From Seriola aureovittata (lineage: Eukaryota; Chordata; Actinopteri; Carangiformes; Carangidae), in the NCBI RefSeq assembly GCF_021018895.1, contig NC_079365.1, forward strand, positions 21,130,001 to 21,194,000: DNA of 64,000 bases. The letters are read 5' to 3'. The notes under the pieces are model-generated. The model worked only from the letters and a program-made list of their open reading frames with translations. It did no database searches and was not told the origin of the DNA. This document shows positions 45,931 through 60,052 of this stretch, one piece after another (the stretch's first letter is position 1; each line of letters begins with the position of its first letter). A program made the position numbers and the translations under genes.

Positions 45931-48900
45931 CTTACCCAACTTACTGCGCTGCTTGGCAATGTTGATTAATTGTTCAACTATTCTATATAGTAACAGACAT
46001 TTAGGTTAAAATGAAGACACATTAAGTTTAAAAGTGAAATATTTGTTTGTCAAAAAAATATTCTGAGTTAGCTTTATGTGAGCCACAGTCTAGAAAGATG
46101 AAAAAGACAGTGGGTCACGGCTAATTCACCCACTTAGAACTGTTTGGATAATCCTGTCACTGTTGCAGTGTGTTGGACGGCCAGAGTGTCCAGCAGCTAC
46201 AGCAGTGACAGAAATACAAATATTTCTGGGCCCAAGTTGAAAGATTCACGCATCTGAGGAACACAACATGCTTTATAGCTCCGATGACACAGAAAAGGAG
46301 ACCGTGACACAGAAAAAAAGCCAGCAGAGATTGTAGCCTAATGGGTTAGTGTTCCAGTAGTGTGCCTTTCTGCACCAGGAGATGATGTGATGTAAGGCTA
46401 CACAACAGCGGCTGCTTTCAGCCAGCAGTGTCATCGTGCCCTGGTCTGCCTTCATATCGCTCATGCACTGACAGAGTCTCCTTGCATATTCATGTGCTGA
46501 GGGAAAAGGATTTTGTTGCTCTGAGAAACTAGTAAAAGTCAGCTGTTAAATGTTTAATGGCCACTGCTGTGCTGAACTTTCAGGATGAAAGACGGTGAGA
46601 TGAAGAGATGAACGAAGGGCAGGATGGAAGAGGCTGAAGAAAGGAACATGATGGAAGTTTCTCCAGAGGATTGTTTTGCAGAGGTCTCCAGAGGTCGCAC
46701 AGCACCACCACAAATATACACACAAAGAAATGCATGGAAAAATAAGGGTTCACATCTGACTAAATCTAAATTTGACAAGCTTCAATGTAGTATGTTTATT
46801 TTCATTTTAGCCTGGATGGAAAATTGGGGCTGCAGAAGAAAAGTAAATGAATCCATCAAGCATTTAAAATTTTAAACTTATGTCTTGGTACAACTTGGAA
46901 CGCCAAAGTGCAAAGTTTTCTGGAGCAAACATCGAAGGAGAAAGGATGTTAAACTTCTGAGACAAACTTGTGATTCTGGATCATATAATAAACAGAAGCA
47001 TTTGGTTCTGACCTCAAGTGAGCAGCCATTATGGTTATCTAGGTCAACAGGATGTACGACTGTGGATGTACACACATTAGCTGCTGTCTGAATCAAAACC
47101 ATGACTTTAAAATTATAGGATGGTGCCAAGCCACTAAGTTATCTGGAACACAAGCTTTTTCGAAACCTCTTTCACTGGAAAAATTGTAAAGTATGATGCC
47201 ATGAATTATATACAGGAGGCTATTCTAAAGTCAGATGTCTTAGTCAGTACTTGCCTAAATATAAATACATAGATGAGGAAGTATTCTGGTTTACCGTCTG
47301 CAGTATGATGTAATAGTTGCTTTTAAACTACAAGAAGACATTATGACAGTGCAGACCTCAACAAGCTGCAGAATCTGCAACAGTTTATGTTTTTTTCATT
47401 TCTCATGTGGGTTTGACTTTGTTTCAGAGTAGCACTTAAATGCAGTGTTGACCAGCCAATTTGGACATCACAAAATATTCGGTTTCACCATACGGACATG
47501 AAGTCAGAGTGATGGTTATGCTCCCAAACCCCTAAAATGATTAAGTTCCCATAAGCAGGTCAAAACTAAAAACCTAAAACATCATGGATTTCCATTCTGC
47601 TGTTTTAACCAAAGACCTTTACAAACAAAGGAGAAACATCAGAAAAACATAACCTTACTTTAATTCTATGAGTGAAGTTGCATTCACTGACAAGAAAATA
47701 TGGCTTTGCATTGAATTTACTGAAGTTATTGTGTTGGGTTTTACTTCTCATTTCTCATCTCAGGCAGTTTTTCCAATAATAGGCCAATAATGTTTCACTC
47801 TATTAATGTTTATATATAATGTTTATTCTATGTAAGTAGCCCTTTGACCCCAGCCCTGCTCCAAACAGTACAAACAAACATCTGCATGTAAAGATGCAGT
47901 TCCTCTCACCACAACTCTACAGGGATATTTCATCTGTCCTCCCCAGCTGTATCCTTCTCTTACTTTAGTCTCAGCTTCACCACACTGGGTTTGTTCTGGA
48001 TCGAATCGATGTGCCCTCTAATCGCCAGGCCGCAACAGCTGCACCGGCTCTGGGCAGGGCCGTGCCATGCCGAGCTGCTCCACAGGGGTTAAAGTTGAAA
48101 CCCACATCTTTCATTTGGGATATATCTGGGGGAGTTAATCACAGAGTTGAGAGAAGCTGAGGTAAACTGAGGGCCATTCATTACCATGCTCTCTGCACAC
48201 ATGCACTGAGTGGTTGTTAAGACTAGAAAAGCACTAAATGAATGCAGTCCATTTACCATTTACATTTTTACACACACGCATAGGTGCTGAAAAATATATG
48301 TGCACACTTGCATAGTCAGATTTTAAAATGTTTTATTTAGACCCATTAGTTTCATTAATGTTCATGAGATTTAGAAGAGGTTAAAGCTTTATACAAACAA
48401 TGACACATTCACATGCTTCACCTTCCACTTTTCATCAGGCTTCCTCAGTGCTGTTGTTGTTCCTCAGGGTCAGTAGTGAATGTCTCATTGCATCCTCCTC
48501 CTCCTTCTCCTCTTCCTCCTCATATTCAGATTTTAAATAAAGGGCAGAGATGCTTCCCCCCCTTTTCCTCACTCTCCTTTTTCACCTTTGCTTCTGCTTA
48601 CTCTCCTCACAGAGAAAGAGGACTACAGCAGGCTGGAAGCGATGGTCAAAAAGCAACACCCAGGTGTGTCACAAAAACCGGGTTCACAGCATTACTATCG
48701 CAAATTGTTTCTCACCCTCTGAACTGATGCAACACAGGGGTTGTGTTTGCAATATGCCTTATTATCCCCAGACCATCTGCACTGTTTTTTTTTTTCTGAG
48801 TGCAGCAAGGGCTTGAGAGGATGTTGCATAAATTTAAGCCATTTTTTAACAATCACACACCCACACTGGGTTAGAGTGCTGTGGGTAACTAATGTGTGTT

Positions 48901-49669
48901 GCTGCTAATTGTGGTTTAAAGCTGCTGATAATCCACGTCATTACTGCATGGACATCAATCGTTAATTTTCGAATACATTTCATTACCAGCTGATAGATTT
49001 TGGAGACAATACGACCCTTGAGCTGGCCCAGGGAAATTGGATATTTTAACAACACTCAGTGTATTTAAATGTGACTACTTTTATGCCAGATACAGCAGTT
49101 ACACTGGCTCTCTACCGTGACTCTCTCCCTCTCTTACCTGACAATTCTCCACATCTCTTTATTTTTTTGTGCAGTTGTGGCCACGTCGCCTCTCTGTCTT
49201 CCCCTGTAAGCAATCAGCTTCACTTCAGCTAATGTGTTTCCAAAACTCTTTCCTCCTCCTGCACTAAGTTGATTTTTATGTCCAGATTCAAACCAGTATT
49301 TAAGTTTGAAATATATTTGGGTGATTCATGGAACATCTTTTCTTGTCTATGTTTTCACTGGTGACACAAATAGCCCTAGTTCCAAGCTTGTAAGCCGACT
49401 TTGTCTAGACAGTACATTCGTATAAAACTGAACTGTAACAGCAAATACATTTCGTAGGAAACCTAATCAGCTGAATTATGTTCAGAGACTTTTACAGAGA
49501 TTTTTTTTAAAACTTTTTTAAACCTTTCAGCCAATCATAATTGAAAATTGTCAGTGGCCATGGTGTAACAAAAAGTGATATACACAGAGGACAGTACTTA
49601 CCCAATTTACCCATTACTGATACCCATTTTATTCCTGGCAGTTGGAAGAAGGCTTTAAGCTACAATGGA

Positions 49670-49740
49670 GACCTTTATTTGGGTAAATAAAATTCTAACT
49701 AACTCTTGGCAGGAAAGCGAATAAGTTTCCCATAAAGCCA
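49670..49740 (-). repeat. Dispersed repeat family C, fragment (inverted)
   Basis: CTAACTAACTCTTGGCAGGA and AAGCGAATAAGTTTCCCATA match the opposite strand of the family C copy at 32925. Confidence 0.5.
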
Positions 49741-51654
49741 AAACTGTGCTGGAGATTGTTGACCTCAGTTTTCTAAAACTCTGGTTATGGCCTGGGTTTT
49801 CAATGTTTTCAGTTTTATCACTTTTTAATCACAAGATGAATTATTCATTGTAAAAGTCAACAAAACTCTGTCATCACCCTGGTCTCCTTTTTCCCCTGGT
49901 TCTCAATAGTGTTTAAAAGTACAGTTTTGGTATTTTAGAGCTTTTAGGTTCTGGTGGCTACAGAGCAGATCATGAAACATGAAACATAGATTTTAGTGTA
50001 ATTGAGACCCTTGAAATGTTATAATGTTTTATAATAACTCTTTAAAATGCCCCTGTTCTCATTTGAAGTAATACAATCTCTATCTTTGTGTTTCCATTAT
50101 CAGCATATTTATAAGCTTATGGTTCCCAGACAACATAAAAAAAACTTTCTAAATTTCACTGATGTGTATTCATCACGCTTCTGCTTCAGCATTAAATATG
50201 TGGAATTACTCTGTGGGAATATAAAAGACATTTTTATCAAACTTTGCAGTTTCCACTAAGCCGTTCTAATTTAGTACATCGTCATTTGCATGAAAATATG
50301 TGGATGTAATAGACCCAGAACTTGACACGGCAATGCTCGCACTCTCACTTCAGCAGAAGAGGGTTGATACTCTAAGCCCGGTTTTACTTTCTATTCATTG
50401 TCAAGTGTGGAGGAATAGATGTGCTCAGAGTTAGCAGCAGGCTACCCGTGACATTTCAGCTGTGACTATCAGCGTTCATCAGATGGCAACCGAGACATTT
50501 TGTGTGTTTCGTTTTGACTCGAGGCAGTTGTGTTACCAAGTACAACGGTCTGTCACAGAGATGCAGAACAGAGGAGATAGTGAAGGAAGGATGCAAAGGA
50601 GGAATCAAAAGGAAAAGTAGACAGGACGGAGTAACTGTGGAAGGAAACTGGAGGGGGTGGAGATAAAGAAGAAGAAGATGAAGTGTTAGAGAGGGTTGCA
50701 GGAGAAAGTAAAAGACGGGTGGTGAAGGAAACGAGGTGTGGGAACGGGTCAGCTGCAGGGCTTTAAAAGCATGGAAAAGGTAAGTAAAAAAGGAGAAGAG
50801 TAGGTTATCTTGTCTCAGGGTACTTTTTTTTTCATTATTTAACCAAGTAAGACTCTAGTTCATTCTTCCACCTCTATGAATTATTAACACTACTTTTGGC
50901 ACAGGATAAGATGGCACAGAGACAGAAAAAAAAGCTGAATCAAAAGGTCAGGATCTGGGTCACCGGAATCAAACTGCTTAGTCACACTGATGGTGAGAAA
51001 TATACTTCAGGGAGACTAAATATTGAGACATACAGTATAATGAACCACAGCTCAGTAAGACCTGTTCTTAAATACCCAAAAAGTGTATTCTGCCTGCTGT
51101 CTATAACACACACTTTCCACTGACTTTCATCATCTGTTGCTCTTGCTCACTCAGACATCATTCGGACACCTATAGGATCACCAAGGACTCCATCAAGAAC
51201 CTCTTCCCCGTGCTCCTCCCTCTCCGTTCCTCACCCCTCTCTCTGAGAAGATTCAGTGATGCAGAACCAATGTTCCAGCATGCATGATGAGGAGGACTTT
51301 TGGACTTTGTGGGCCACACATCACGGTGGATAGGCTGCGGCGGCGGTTGCGGTGGTGATACCAGACAGAATTGGGGCCACGATTAGTGAGTCCATCCCTC
51401 GAGGCCACATGCTGGGTAAGGAGGAGAGGATGGAGGGCAATGAAAAGCAAAGCAGTAAGAAGAACAATGTTTTGCTAGTTCCACTAAGTTGGAGACAGAG
51501 TATGTTCATATGCCACTAATCTGCATTAGTAAATTAAAATTTAAAGGCAAAAGATAATGCGAGTGCAGAGGCTGTGTATGCATTTAGGCAGAAACTAGAG
51601 GGTGGTGGTGATGCAGGTGGATGGACGTAGCTACAAGCTACATACCAGAAATAA

Positions 51655-51830
51655 CATCAATATTTCTTTTGTTGACTGATAAACAATCAATCCATTACAA
51701 TTATATAAAATAGTGAAAAGCTGCAAAACCTCACATTTAAGAGGCTAGAACCATCAAATGTTTGTCATCAAAGTTATCAAAACTGTTTATCAATTGTCTG
51801 TCAATCGACTAATTGATTAATCATCAAATC
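51655..51830 (+). repeat. Dispersed repeat family A, copy 6
   Basis: CTCACATTTAAGAGGCTAG, AACCATCAAATGTTTGTCAT and GTCAATCGACTAATTGATTA occur in family order. The front half is shortened. Confidence 0.65.
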
Positions 51831-53064
51831 CTTTCATGTTGCCTCTTCCTTCCAGAGGACCGTGTTCACTTCCTGTCTCATACTGTAAGTCAGAGCAAAC
51901 TTCCAGTAAGTTGCAATGATCACTGTCTTTCTGTAACTCAGGCTGACTGGTTTTAGTTTGTCATGTCAGTGTTTCCTGACTACTACCTGCTGCAACATAA
52001 ATCCAACGCACCCCTTGATCTCAAGGCAGGTACTTAAACTGTCAGTGCCCCGCCCACTGTTTGGCCCTGTTTAACCTGCATGCTGCACTGCAGTAACACC
52101 TGCTGCTGATGAAGCTTTTAACAGGAAGCTAACCTGCTAACATTTTCATAATGTGGCCTCAGGATTAGGTTGTGCAGGAATAATTGTTTGCTTTGATCAC
52201 TGCTGCTGCTCCTGCTGCTGCTGCTGCCATTCGGCTGCTTGTTTGTAGCATTAATTGTTGCCTCTTGAAGCCTGAAGAGGAGTTTTCCTGTCCTGCTGTC
52301 TGCCCTGGACCACTGTGGATCACTGCTTCACATCACCAAGGTAAGAACTGGCATCTTGTGCAGACATGCATGTCTTCAGCTGGTGTTGTGAGCTTGGTTA
52401 TTCACAGTTACTGTGTGAGGCTGCTAAAGCTGATGTCTTGGTTTCTCTTGGCTGCTCTTGTGTTGCTTGTTTGATGACATGTGAAGTGTTTTGCTTCTGT
52501 ACTAATTGTGGTTTACCTCTTTGTAGTAGCTTAGCTCATTCATCTTCTGGTTTGTTATTTACAATAAGTTATGATGCTTTCATCCTGTTGATTGTTGAAA
52601 TATGTTTGTGTGTCATGAGTGTTATGGGCTGACTTGTTGGCTGATGTTGAGTTGGCCAGGTTCTTTTCTACAGTCATGAGACACTGAACATAGTTTTAGT
52701 TTTTTAATTCTTTCTTTACACATTTAATATTAAGCCAAGCATGGGAGAGATGTATTAAGTCATAGGTAGCGGCAGCTTGCTTTCCTGTTTTGATAAGCAC
52801 ATGTGAAAAACTGAACTGCAGTTAAAGCTGGTTTTTAAATGCATATCCAGCTTTAAGCTTATTATCCATAAAGCCCTGATCTGCATGGATATCTCCCAAA
52901 ACTCATTTGACATTTCAGTCACATATCTGATCACAAAATTTGTTACAGGCAGAATGTAAAAAAAAAAGAAAAATCAAACTCACCGGATGCTAGGGAATCA
53001 TCTTAGGGAGGTAAAAGCTGGATAAAACTAGGTCAGGTTGGTTATAAAAGTAACAAAAACTTGA

Positions 53065-53285
53065 CTGTAGTGGTGGAAGAAGTATTCATATTCTTTAAGT
53101 ACTTGAGTAAAAGTACAGTAAGTCTTATCAGGAAATGTGCTTAAAGAATCAAATGTAAAAGTACTGGTTCTGCTGTAAAAACGGGCCCTGTGACTAAAAT
53201 ATTAATATATTTGATATCTTAACAGCTGTGTAAGCAGTAGTTTACTGTTGTAGCTGGTTGAGTTTGTACTAGTTAATCTACCTAA
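53065..53285 (+). repeat. Dispersed repeat family D, copy 2
   Basis: GTGGTGGAAGAAGTATTCAT, AAGTACTTGAGTAAAAGTAC, AATGTAAAAGTACTGGTTCT, GTGTAAGCAGTAGTTTACTG and TTGTAGCTGGTTGAG are in family order, including the diagnostic tail. Confidence 0.7.
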
Positions 53286-54095
53286 GATACAGTTTGGTAG
53301 ATTTGCCCATGGAAGAAATAACAAATAAATTCTATGTAGACCCTAAAGTTGATACATTTTCTGCTATAAAGCCAAAGGCTCATCTGGTGCTGTATATCAG
53401 GAACACTGCTGGGTCTATTTATCACTTTCAGTTCAGTATATTCCTTACAATGTTTGGAGGTGTTTGGTGGAAGAATGGCCATCTATCTGTCCGTCCATCC
53501 ATTATCAAATTTCTTGTAAAAAGTAAACCTCAACCGTACAACCCAATAAAGAAAATCCATACAGCAGATGTTGTTATTGATACATCTGGGGAGGCCGCGC
53601 TTCCTCTTCCTCGCGCTGCCGTCAGCTTCAGCCTGGAAATACATTAACAGGGGAAGTGATGTTCAACTGGAAGCATCTCTCGCTCCTACACTATGCATTC
53701 CTGTCCTGAAAACGCTCCTCTGGCATAGAGACAGACGTGTAGGAAGATGTGGGGAGACAGCAGAGACAGTCTGGTTAGTTGGTTTTGGAGAGACTGTTTT
53801 AAATGTTGGACAGCAGAGATCGATTTAAGAGCAAATGGTTGAAAAGAACAGACGTTGAGAACGTTGGGTTTTATTTTTATTTTTTTTTATTAAGATGCCC
53901 CAGTAACAGACACAAAAAATGGCTGTAGATGATGACTTACGTTGAGTAACAGGATGCAGCGTTAAATAACTGTCTGTGGGTGTGAGTCAGAACCAGAGAT
54001 TTGTGTTTAATCTGGATTAATGATGACGAAGAGCCGCGATTGGCCCACAGTGTATGATTTAATGAAAGCTGGGAAGAGGCAGACCCCCCGGGGCG

Positions 54096-54122
54096 GTGTG
54101 TGTGTGTGTGTGTGTGTGTGTG
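54096..54122 (+). repeat. (GT)n microsatellite
   Basis: About 13 GT units directly after a CCCCCCGGGGCG stretch. Confidence 0.9.
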
Positions 54123-54814
54123 GCTGTGCAGGAATGACAGGAATAGAGGGAGAGGGGGAAATTAATAGAGCAAAAGGTGGAGGTAGGAGGGATTGGGTCT
54201 GCACATGTGTGTGCATCTGTGTGTGTGTTTGTGTCGGTATTTAAAAAGAGTGTGAGTGCAAACAGCTATTTCATGAGAGCAACACCCTGCAGAGATAAGA
54301 CCGGCTAAGTACAAGGCTCAATTATTCACTGTTTGAAGGGTTTAAGAGAATTGCAGGGGATTGGAGGGGCTTCATGAAAACTGATGCTTTTGTTGTTGGG
54401 GGGGTGGTGAAGTCTAAACAACGGCCGCTGGGCCATTAGCAGGGGTCACCTCTAATCTGAGTGTATGTCGGTCATGTTGGTGGTGGAAGAGTCTCTCCCT
54501 CTGACTGGCAGGAGGAAACCAGCTCCTGTTTAATGATGACAACCAATCTGACGCTCTTGAAGGAAAAGGGTTTCATGCTGCGGCTCTGCTGGCGCTCGGA
54601 TCTGAAGCTGTTGCTGTGAGATGATCTCCTAAATTATTGCTGAGGATCGGTGAAAGGAAACAGCATTTAATGATACGTTGTGAAGTTGTCAGTGTGGGAG
54701 GCAGCAGGCTTCATGCTGCTTGTGCTGACTGAAATAGGGTAAACAGAAACAAATTAGTGGCCATCTTTTCCCACATTGCCACTGTGACTAATGTGAAATT
54801 AGATGGTAGATATA

Positions 54815-54900
54815 AAGGGCTGCACATAAAGATAGTTTTATTATTGGTTCATCTTCTGATTATTGGACAAAACTGTGGAGACTAATTTTCTGTCCCACCA
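54815..54900 (+). repeat. Dispersed repeat family A, copy 7 (5' fragment)
   Basis: GGGCTGCACATAAAGATAG and TTATTATTGGTTCATCTTCT, GATTATT resemble the GGCTGCAACTAA-type start of family A. Only the first part is present. Confidence 0.45.
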
Positions 54901-55069
54901 GCCCTATTATTTTATCACTGAAGAGCAATTTGATACTGTTTTTATTGGCCAAAAGAATTAACCATGAATCATAATACATTGTTGCTCAACTATGAGGATG
55001 AATCTTCATCTCTAATTAAGTTTTGATAGTATTTTCTTAAAAGATAAAAAACAGGAAAACTACCAACAT

Positions 55070-55370
55070 GACGCATTTGCATTCACTCATTTGGCAGACG
55101 CTTTTATCCAAAGCAACTTGGAACAATCCTCAAGCTTCAGTTCAGTAGGAGACCTTGGAGTGATCACTAAGTACTAAATCTATTCATGAAGACAAATTCC
55201 AACAAGGTCGGGTAAAGAGTAGGTAAGAGGAAGTTGGGCATGTTAGGGTATTAGAGCTGTTGCTGGTGCTCTCGGAAGAGATGAGTCTTCAAGAGATTCT
55301 TGGAGATACAGAGGCCCAGATGCCCCTGCTCTGATAGCATTTGGTAGCTTGTTTCACACATCGTTTCCAA
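55070..55370 (+). repeat. Common teleost dispersed element (TTGGCAGACGCTTTTATCCA type)
   Basis: It begins near CATTTGGCAGACGCTTTTAT and CCAAAGCAACTTGGAACA. It continues GAGATGAGTCTTCAAGAG, GATGCCCCTGCTCTGATAGC, ATTTGGTAGCTTGTTTCACA. I recognise both halves from many fish genomes as one dispersed element; its formal family was not determined. Confidence 0.7.
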
Positions 55371-55494
55371 TTCCTATTGATTGATCTGAATATTATATTT
55401 GATATGAATTTCCTCTACTAATGTTTACTGTGATAACTAACATAAATTGTAAAAAAGGTAACTATATACTATAGTTTTAGTTCTACTTCCAATT

Positions 55495-55810
55495 TTATTT
55501 TCACTACTGATTATTCCACTGATGATTTTCTCGGTTTATTTGTCTATAAAATGTCAAAAAAAAAAAAAGTCAAATTTTAATCACAATTTTCTATAGACTG
55601 AGGTGACGTGTTCATATTCGGTGATTTGTCTGACCAAAGGTCCAAAAACCAAACATTCAGTTTACGATCACATGTGACGAAGAAAACTGGGAAATTCTAA
55701 CATTACAGAAGCTGAAACCAGTGATTGTCATTATTTCTTACAAAATTACTTAAATGATCAAAAGTTTTGTCAATTCATTTACTGTTTATCAACTAAACAA
55801 TGAATCCACC
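55495..55810 (+). repeat. Dispersed repeat family A, copy 8
   Basis: TTGTCTATAAAATGTC, GAGGTGACGTGTTCATATTC, GTCTGACCAAAGGTCC, ACATTCAGTTTACGATCACA and CATTACAGAAGCTGAAACC are in family order. It is nearly full length, with a poly-A interruption. Confidence 0.7.
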
Positions 55811-56464
55811 AATTGTTTCCGCACTAGATTAAATCCCAACTGCATATTCAGCACCAGGATCAAACCGTTTCTGATTTCACCCCCCAGGAAGATTATGGGC
55901 AGGACACAGCAGGAGCCGGAGAGCCAACAGCCCTGAAACAACAGCACTTCTGCCAGTCTGTGGTGGAGTTAAACTCTAGAGCAACATCAGACTGCATTTG
56001 TACAAATACACGTTGAATTCCTCAGATGCACAAAAGACTGGCAGGCAGCAAAGAGATCAAAGTGTGGAAACATTCCTGTGTATTAGGTTCAACTGTCAGA
56101 GCACCTAAAGACATCAATCACGGCTTCAGAGGAGGGTGGTCTGCGGGGAGCTTCATGTTGCAGTCTGGCCAAAAAAAATAGGTGCTGCGTTGTGTCAGGT
56201 TGAAATATTCAGCACTGCTGGGAATGGTCTTTTAACACAAGTCCCATGTTCAGAAACGTTTCCCACTGATGGAGAACATGAGAGAACAGTCTTGGTGCAC
56301 GTACGAGGGGCAACATGCAAACATACTATAGGTCTACTGTACTTACATTACCGCTTATTAAATGTGTTAGTTAACACGGCAAAATCATCATTCAAATCCT
56401 CGAGAATTTTCCCAGAAAATAGTGAAAAATGCCCCTTTAATCATTTCCCACAATTCAAGGAGAT

Positions 56465-56650
56465 GTTTTAAAAATTCTTGTTTTATTATGGCCATCAGTT
56501 AAAAAACCTCAAATATATTCAGTTTACTCTCATATCAAATTTTCAAATTTAAGAAGCTGGAACCATCAAATGTTTGCCCTTTGTTTGGCTGGAGAAATTT
56601 AGTAAAATAATTAATTGGTTCGTCAGTTGACAGAAAATGATTTGACCAAA
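56465..56650 (+). repeat. Dispersed repeat family A, copy 9 (3' half)
   Basis: AATATATTCAGTTTACTCTC, AGAAGCTGGAACCATCAAAT and GTTTGCCCTTTG are in family order. The start is missing. Confidence 0.65.
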
Positions 56651-58162
56651 TAACAGTGGGACACATTTTCGGTTGCATAAATAAATGTTATTTATCAATC
56701 TCGGATGAATAGGCTCACTATTAAACTGATTCAGTTATATGTCCCAGTCCCAGTATGTTTCACTATATACACTTATTTTTCCACATGATACTGTAACTGT
56801 GCACAGACTGTTCCGCTGGAAATCCGTTTTCACTCAAGTCTTTGTTGCATGGCTTGTACTTTTATGTTGAGTTATTTACAGAAATATGTATCATTAACAC
56901 CTTAACAAGTTCGTATAACCTACTTGGCAAGAGGACATTTAGAGTCAACATCTGTACAAACAGGTTGCTATTTTCTGTATTTTAAATCTGTATTCATCTA
57001 CAAAAACAAATATGCATCTGTTTATCACTTCCTTAAATTCTTATACTTGAATTTTATGAGTGAACACATTGAACATGTTTAACTGTACAAGAAAAATGAG
57101 CATATGTTCATAAACACATGGAACATAGTGATCAACCTTTTGAAGTGTTTTTGTTGTGTAATGCTGTGCCCCTTTCACCTCATTGCCACCCCGGTTTAAT
57201 AGTGTTTAATACAGCATCGTTGCGTGCCTGTGAAGTTCCACTTTACATGCATTAGCAGAACAAGAGAGTGTGAGACTTATCTTGTACGATAAGCATTGCA
57301 CTGCAAAGCAGCCAGATGTTAAATCCCAAATAATTCGCCCTAGATTTTAACTCTTGCATTTATCTCTCTGCCAAATCTGGCTCTGCTTTGTGGCTTCAAG
57401 ATGTAGTCTTTCATTTCCAGAAGTGGGGGTGTTTATGTGCTAGTACAAATGACCTATGGTTTTGCAAGCTTTAGCATGTGTGAGTGTGTATATGAAGACG
57501 TCTCGTGTTTCTTGTGGGAACTCCTTGCAGAAAGCCGCACTGAGTGACGATTCTGGGCTTTCAGTTGCTGACGATTATAAAAAGTGAAACGTGAGCGCAT
57601 TCCTCAGGGCCAAGGTAGAGCTGTGTGGCTACACAGCTGAGGGCTCATTGAAAGATGAGCGCTTAGCAGGAAATTAGCCTACAGTTGGATCCAGAGGGGT
57701 CACAAAGACACAGATGCACACACATAAATGCATGGACTGCACAGGCGTCCCCTTTCTCTATGCACTTCCCCCCACTCATAAAATGATCTCCTTTTTTTTT
57801 ATCATCACATTAGTCCCATCATTGTGTCCAGGCAATAAGTCACAGTTGACTGCTGAATCCTATCAGGACCAGGCCTTTGTGCTCAGTCCTACTATGATTC
57901 TAAGCTGAGCAGTCTCTGACTTGAAAAGTTGTACAACTGTGCTGCGCTCAGGCATTGCGTGCCCCAGATTTGGGGTGGGAGTGGTATTGTGAGGCTGTGA
58001 GAGAGCGACAGCTGACTAGCTGGGTCCTGAGAGGAGGAGGAGGGAGAGAGGAGGAGGAGGAGGAGGGGGTGGGGGGGTCAAGTTAGTCAGCGTCCACTGT
58101 TGGGATCCCAGGGGAAACTGAGCCAGAAGAGAAGGGACTACAGTTGCAGCTGTTGTTGCTCA

Positions 58163-58278
<116 letters not shown>

Positions 58279-58464
58279 TTATTCTTAGCTCATTGCGAAA
58301 TGAACCTGTTGTCTTTTTTGACCTAGAGTCCTCCCGGACCTGTTAATACGGTGTTATGTAAAGTTATAAAATAAGAGTATTGACAAATTGTATTTTACTG
58401 TGGAGAAAACTGTTGCACTTCACTTTCATAGACATGACACATTAACAGAGGGAAGTGATGGCAT

Positions 58465-58690
58465 TTCCTTCAGGAATTAGAGCTTCAACTAACATTTACA
58501 AAAGAAAAAGATTAATGTGTAATGTGATTTTTTTTTTTTTTTTATTCATTTTTTTATTAACTTATTAATCATATAATAAAATGTCAGAAAATAGTGAAAG
58601 TGCCAGTATAATTTCCCTGAGCCCCGGCAACATCTTCTAATGGCTTTTTTTTTTTTTTTTTTTTTCCCAAATAAACCGTCTAAAGTCAAC
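58465..58690 (+). repeat. Dispersed repeat family A, copy 10
   Basis: GAGCTTCAACTAACATTTAC, AAAATGTCAGAAAATAGTG, GGCAACATCTTCTAATGGC and CCGTCTAAAGTC are in family order, broken by two poly-T expansions. Confidence 0.6.
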
Positions 58691-59284
58691 ACTTTATTAT
58701 AAAAATAGGATTAATGGTTTCATCACTGTTGGAGCCAGAGAATATGATGTTGGAGAGTGATTTCTACACTACAGCAGAGAGATTTTATAAAAGACTTGGA
58801 CCTCTGCAGAAGGTATTACTTGCTTTACTTGGACAAAGTGCTCTGGGACAGAAAGATGAGCTGATTGATGTGGTCTGATGTGTGTCTCATAAAAAGCGTC
58901 TCAGGGATTGAGTGTCATGAAGTGCCTGTGATGAACTGCAGGGCTACAGAGTTCACATTGCTTTTGTTTATTTATTGAAGACACTGATGGAGTTGTGGTA
59001 CAGATTTAGAATCAATTTAGTGCACAGTTGATGCACAGGCAGTGAGTTTCTTGCCGGCTTTGCCCTCAATGAACCTGTTAGTCATGCAGCAGCACTTTAC
59101 TGTAGTCAGGATGCGGAGCAGAGAAACAAATCACACTAAGAGCTACGAGCTGAAAGCAAAGGCTTGATGCTGGGGTCTGATATTTTTCTTTTCTATATCG
59201 ACCATTGTGATATTCAATATTTCGTTATTATGTGCTGCACCAGATTAGATAACCAACATAGGCTATAATGTATTAGTTGGTGAG

Positions 59285-59400
59285 CTTCTCCTCTTTCTTA
59301 GTCTTTATGCTAAGCTAACTGCCTGCTAGTGGTATCAATCTTGCTAAGGAAGTGATTAAGTGTATTTCCAAAAATATCAAACAATTCCTTTTAAATCATA
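59285..59400 (-). repeat. Dispersed repeat family C, fragment (inverted)
   Basis: TTTATGCTAAGCTAACTGCC, GGTATCAATCTTGCTAAGGA, AGTGATTAAGTGTATTTCC and CAAACAATTCCTTTTAA match the opposite strand of family C. Confidence 0.6.
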
Positions 59401-59981
59401 GCACAGCATTTACGAAAAACGTATTGTGATCACATCGTATTTTATTAAATTCCAAAATGAATGATTCCAAGCAAACGGTAACTGAATTGGGTTTTTTTGT
59501 TTCACACTTGTGATGAGCTTCGCCAGATGTTGTGAAAAATATAACACTGTTGACTGCATTGAACATTTTGTTATGTGATATTGCATATATCAAGAGAATA
59601 TTTTAATTGATATTGTGATATTGATTTCAACCATATTTAGCCAGATGCCGTTTACCAGATGCTTGCTGGAAGGTTATAGCTCCACATTAGAATAACTAAC
59701 AAGTTGTTTCACATACCAAGTAACATATTAACCAATTCATGCACGAAACTGAAGTCAAGACACAGTGACATTTCTTTCTGAAAACAGATTTAATTTACAA
59801 AGAGTCAGTGACAGTTTTACAGTGCACATGACACAGAATCACTACTGAAGGTTCGCAGAACCCCGATGAAAAATATCAACAGTGCTGAAAATTACACTTA
59901 GACAACTGTAAATAGGAAGAAATAAATGTTACATTTACATACACGTACTCTGTGATATGACATCTCAGACTGTAGACCGTC

Positions 59982-60014
59982 TGTGTGTGTGTGTGTGTGT
60001 GTGTGTGTTGGACC

Positions 60015-60051
<37 letters not shown>
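59982..60051 (+). repeat. Two-block (TG)n microsatellite
   Basis: Two TG blocks separated by TTGGACCCTC. Each block is preceded by GACC-TCTGTG-type sequence (GACCGTCTGTG and GACCCTCTGTG), suggesting a local duplication. It lies in the probable inka2 3'UTR. Confidence 0.9.

Positions 60052-60052
<1 letters not shown>

Noticed and set aside
55848..55863. REST/NRSF-like site
   Set aside because: The left half TTCAGCACC is perfect, but the right half reads GGATCA instead of GGACAG, so only a half-site is present.
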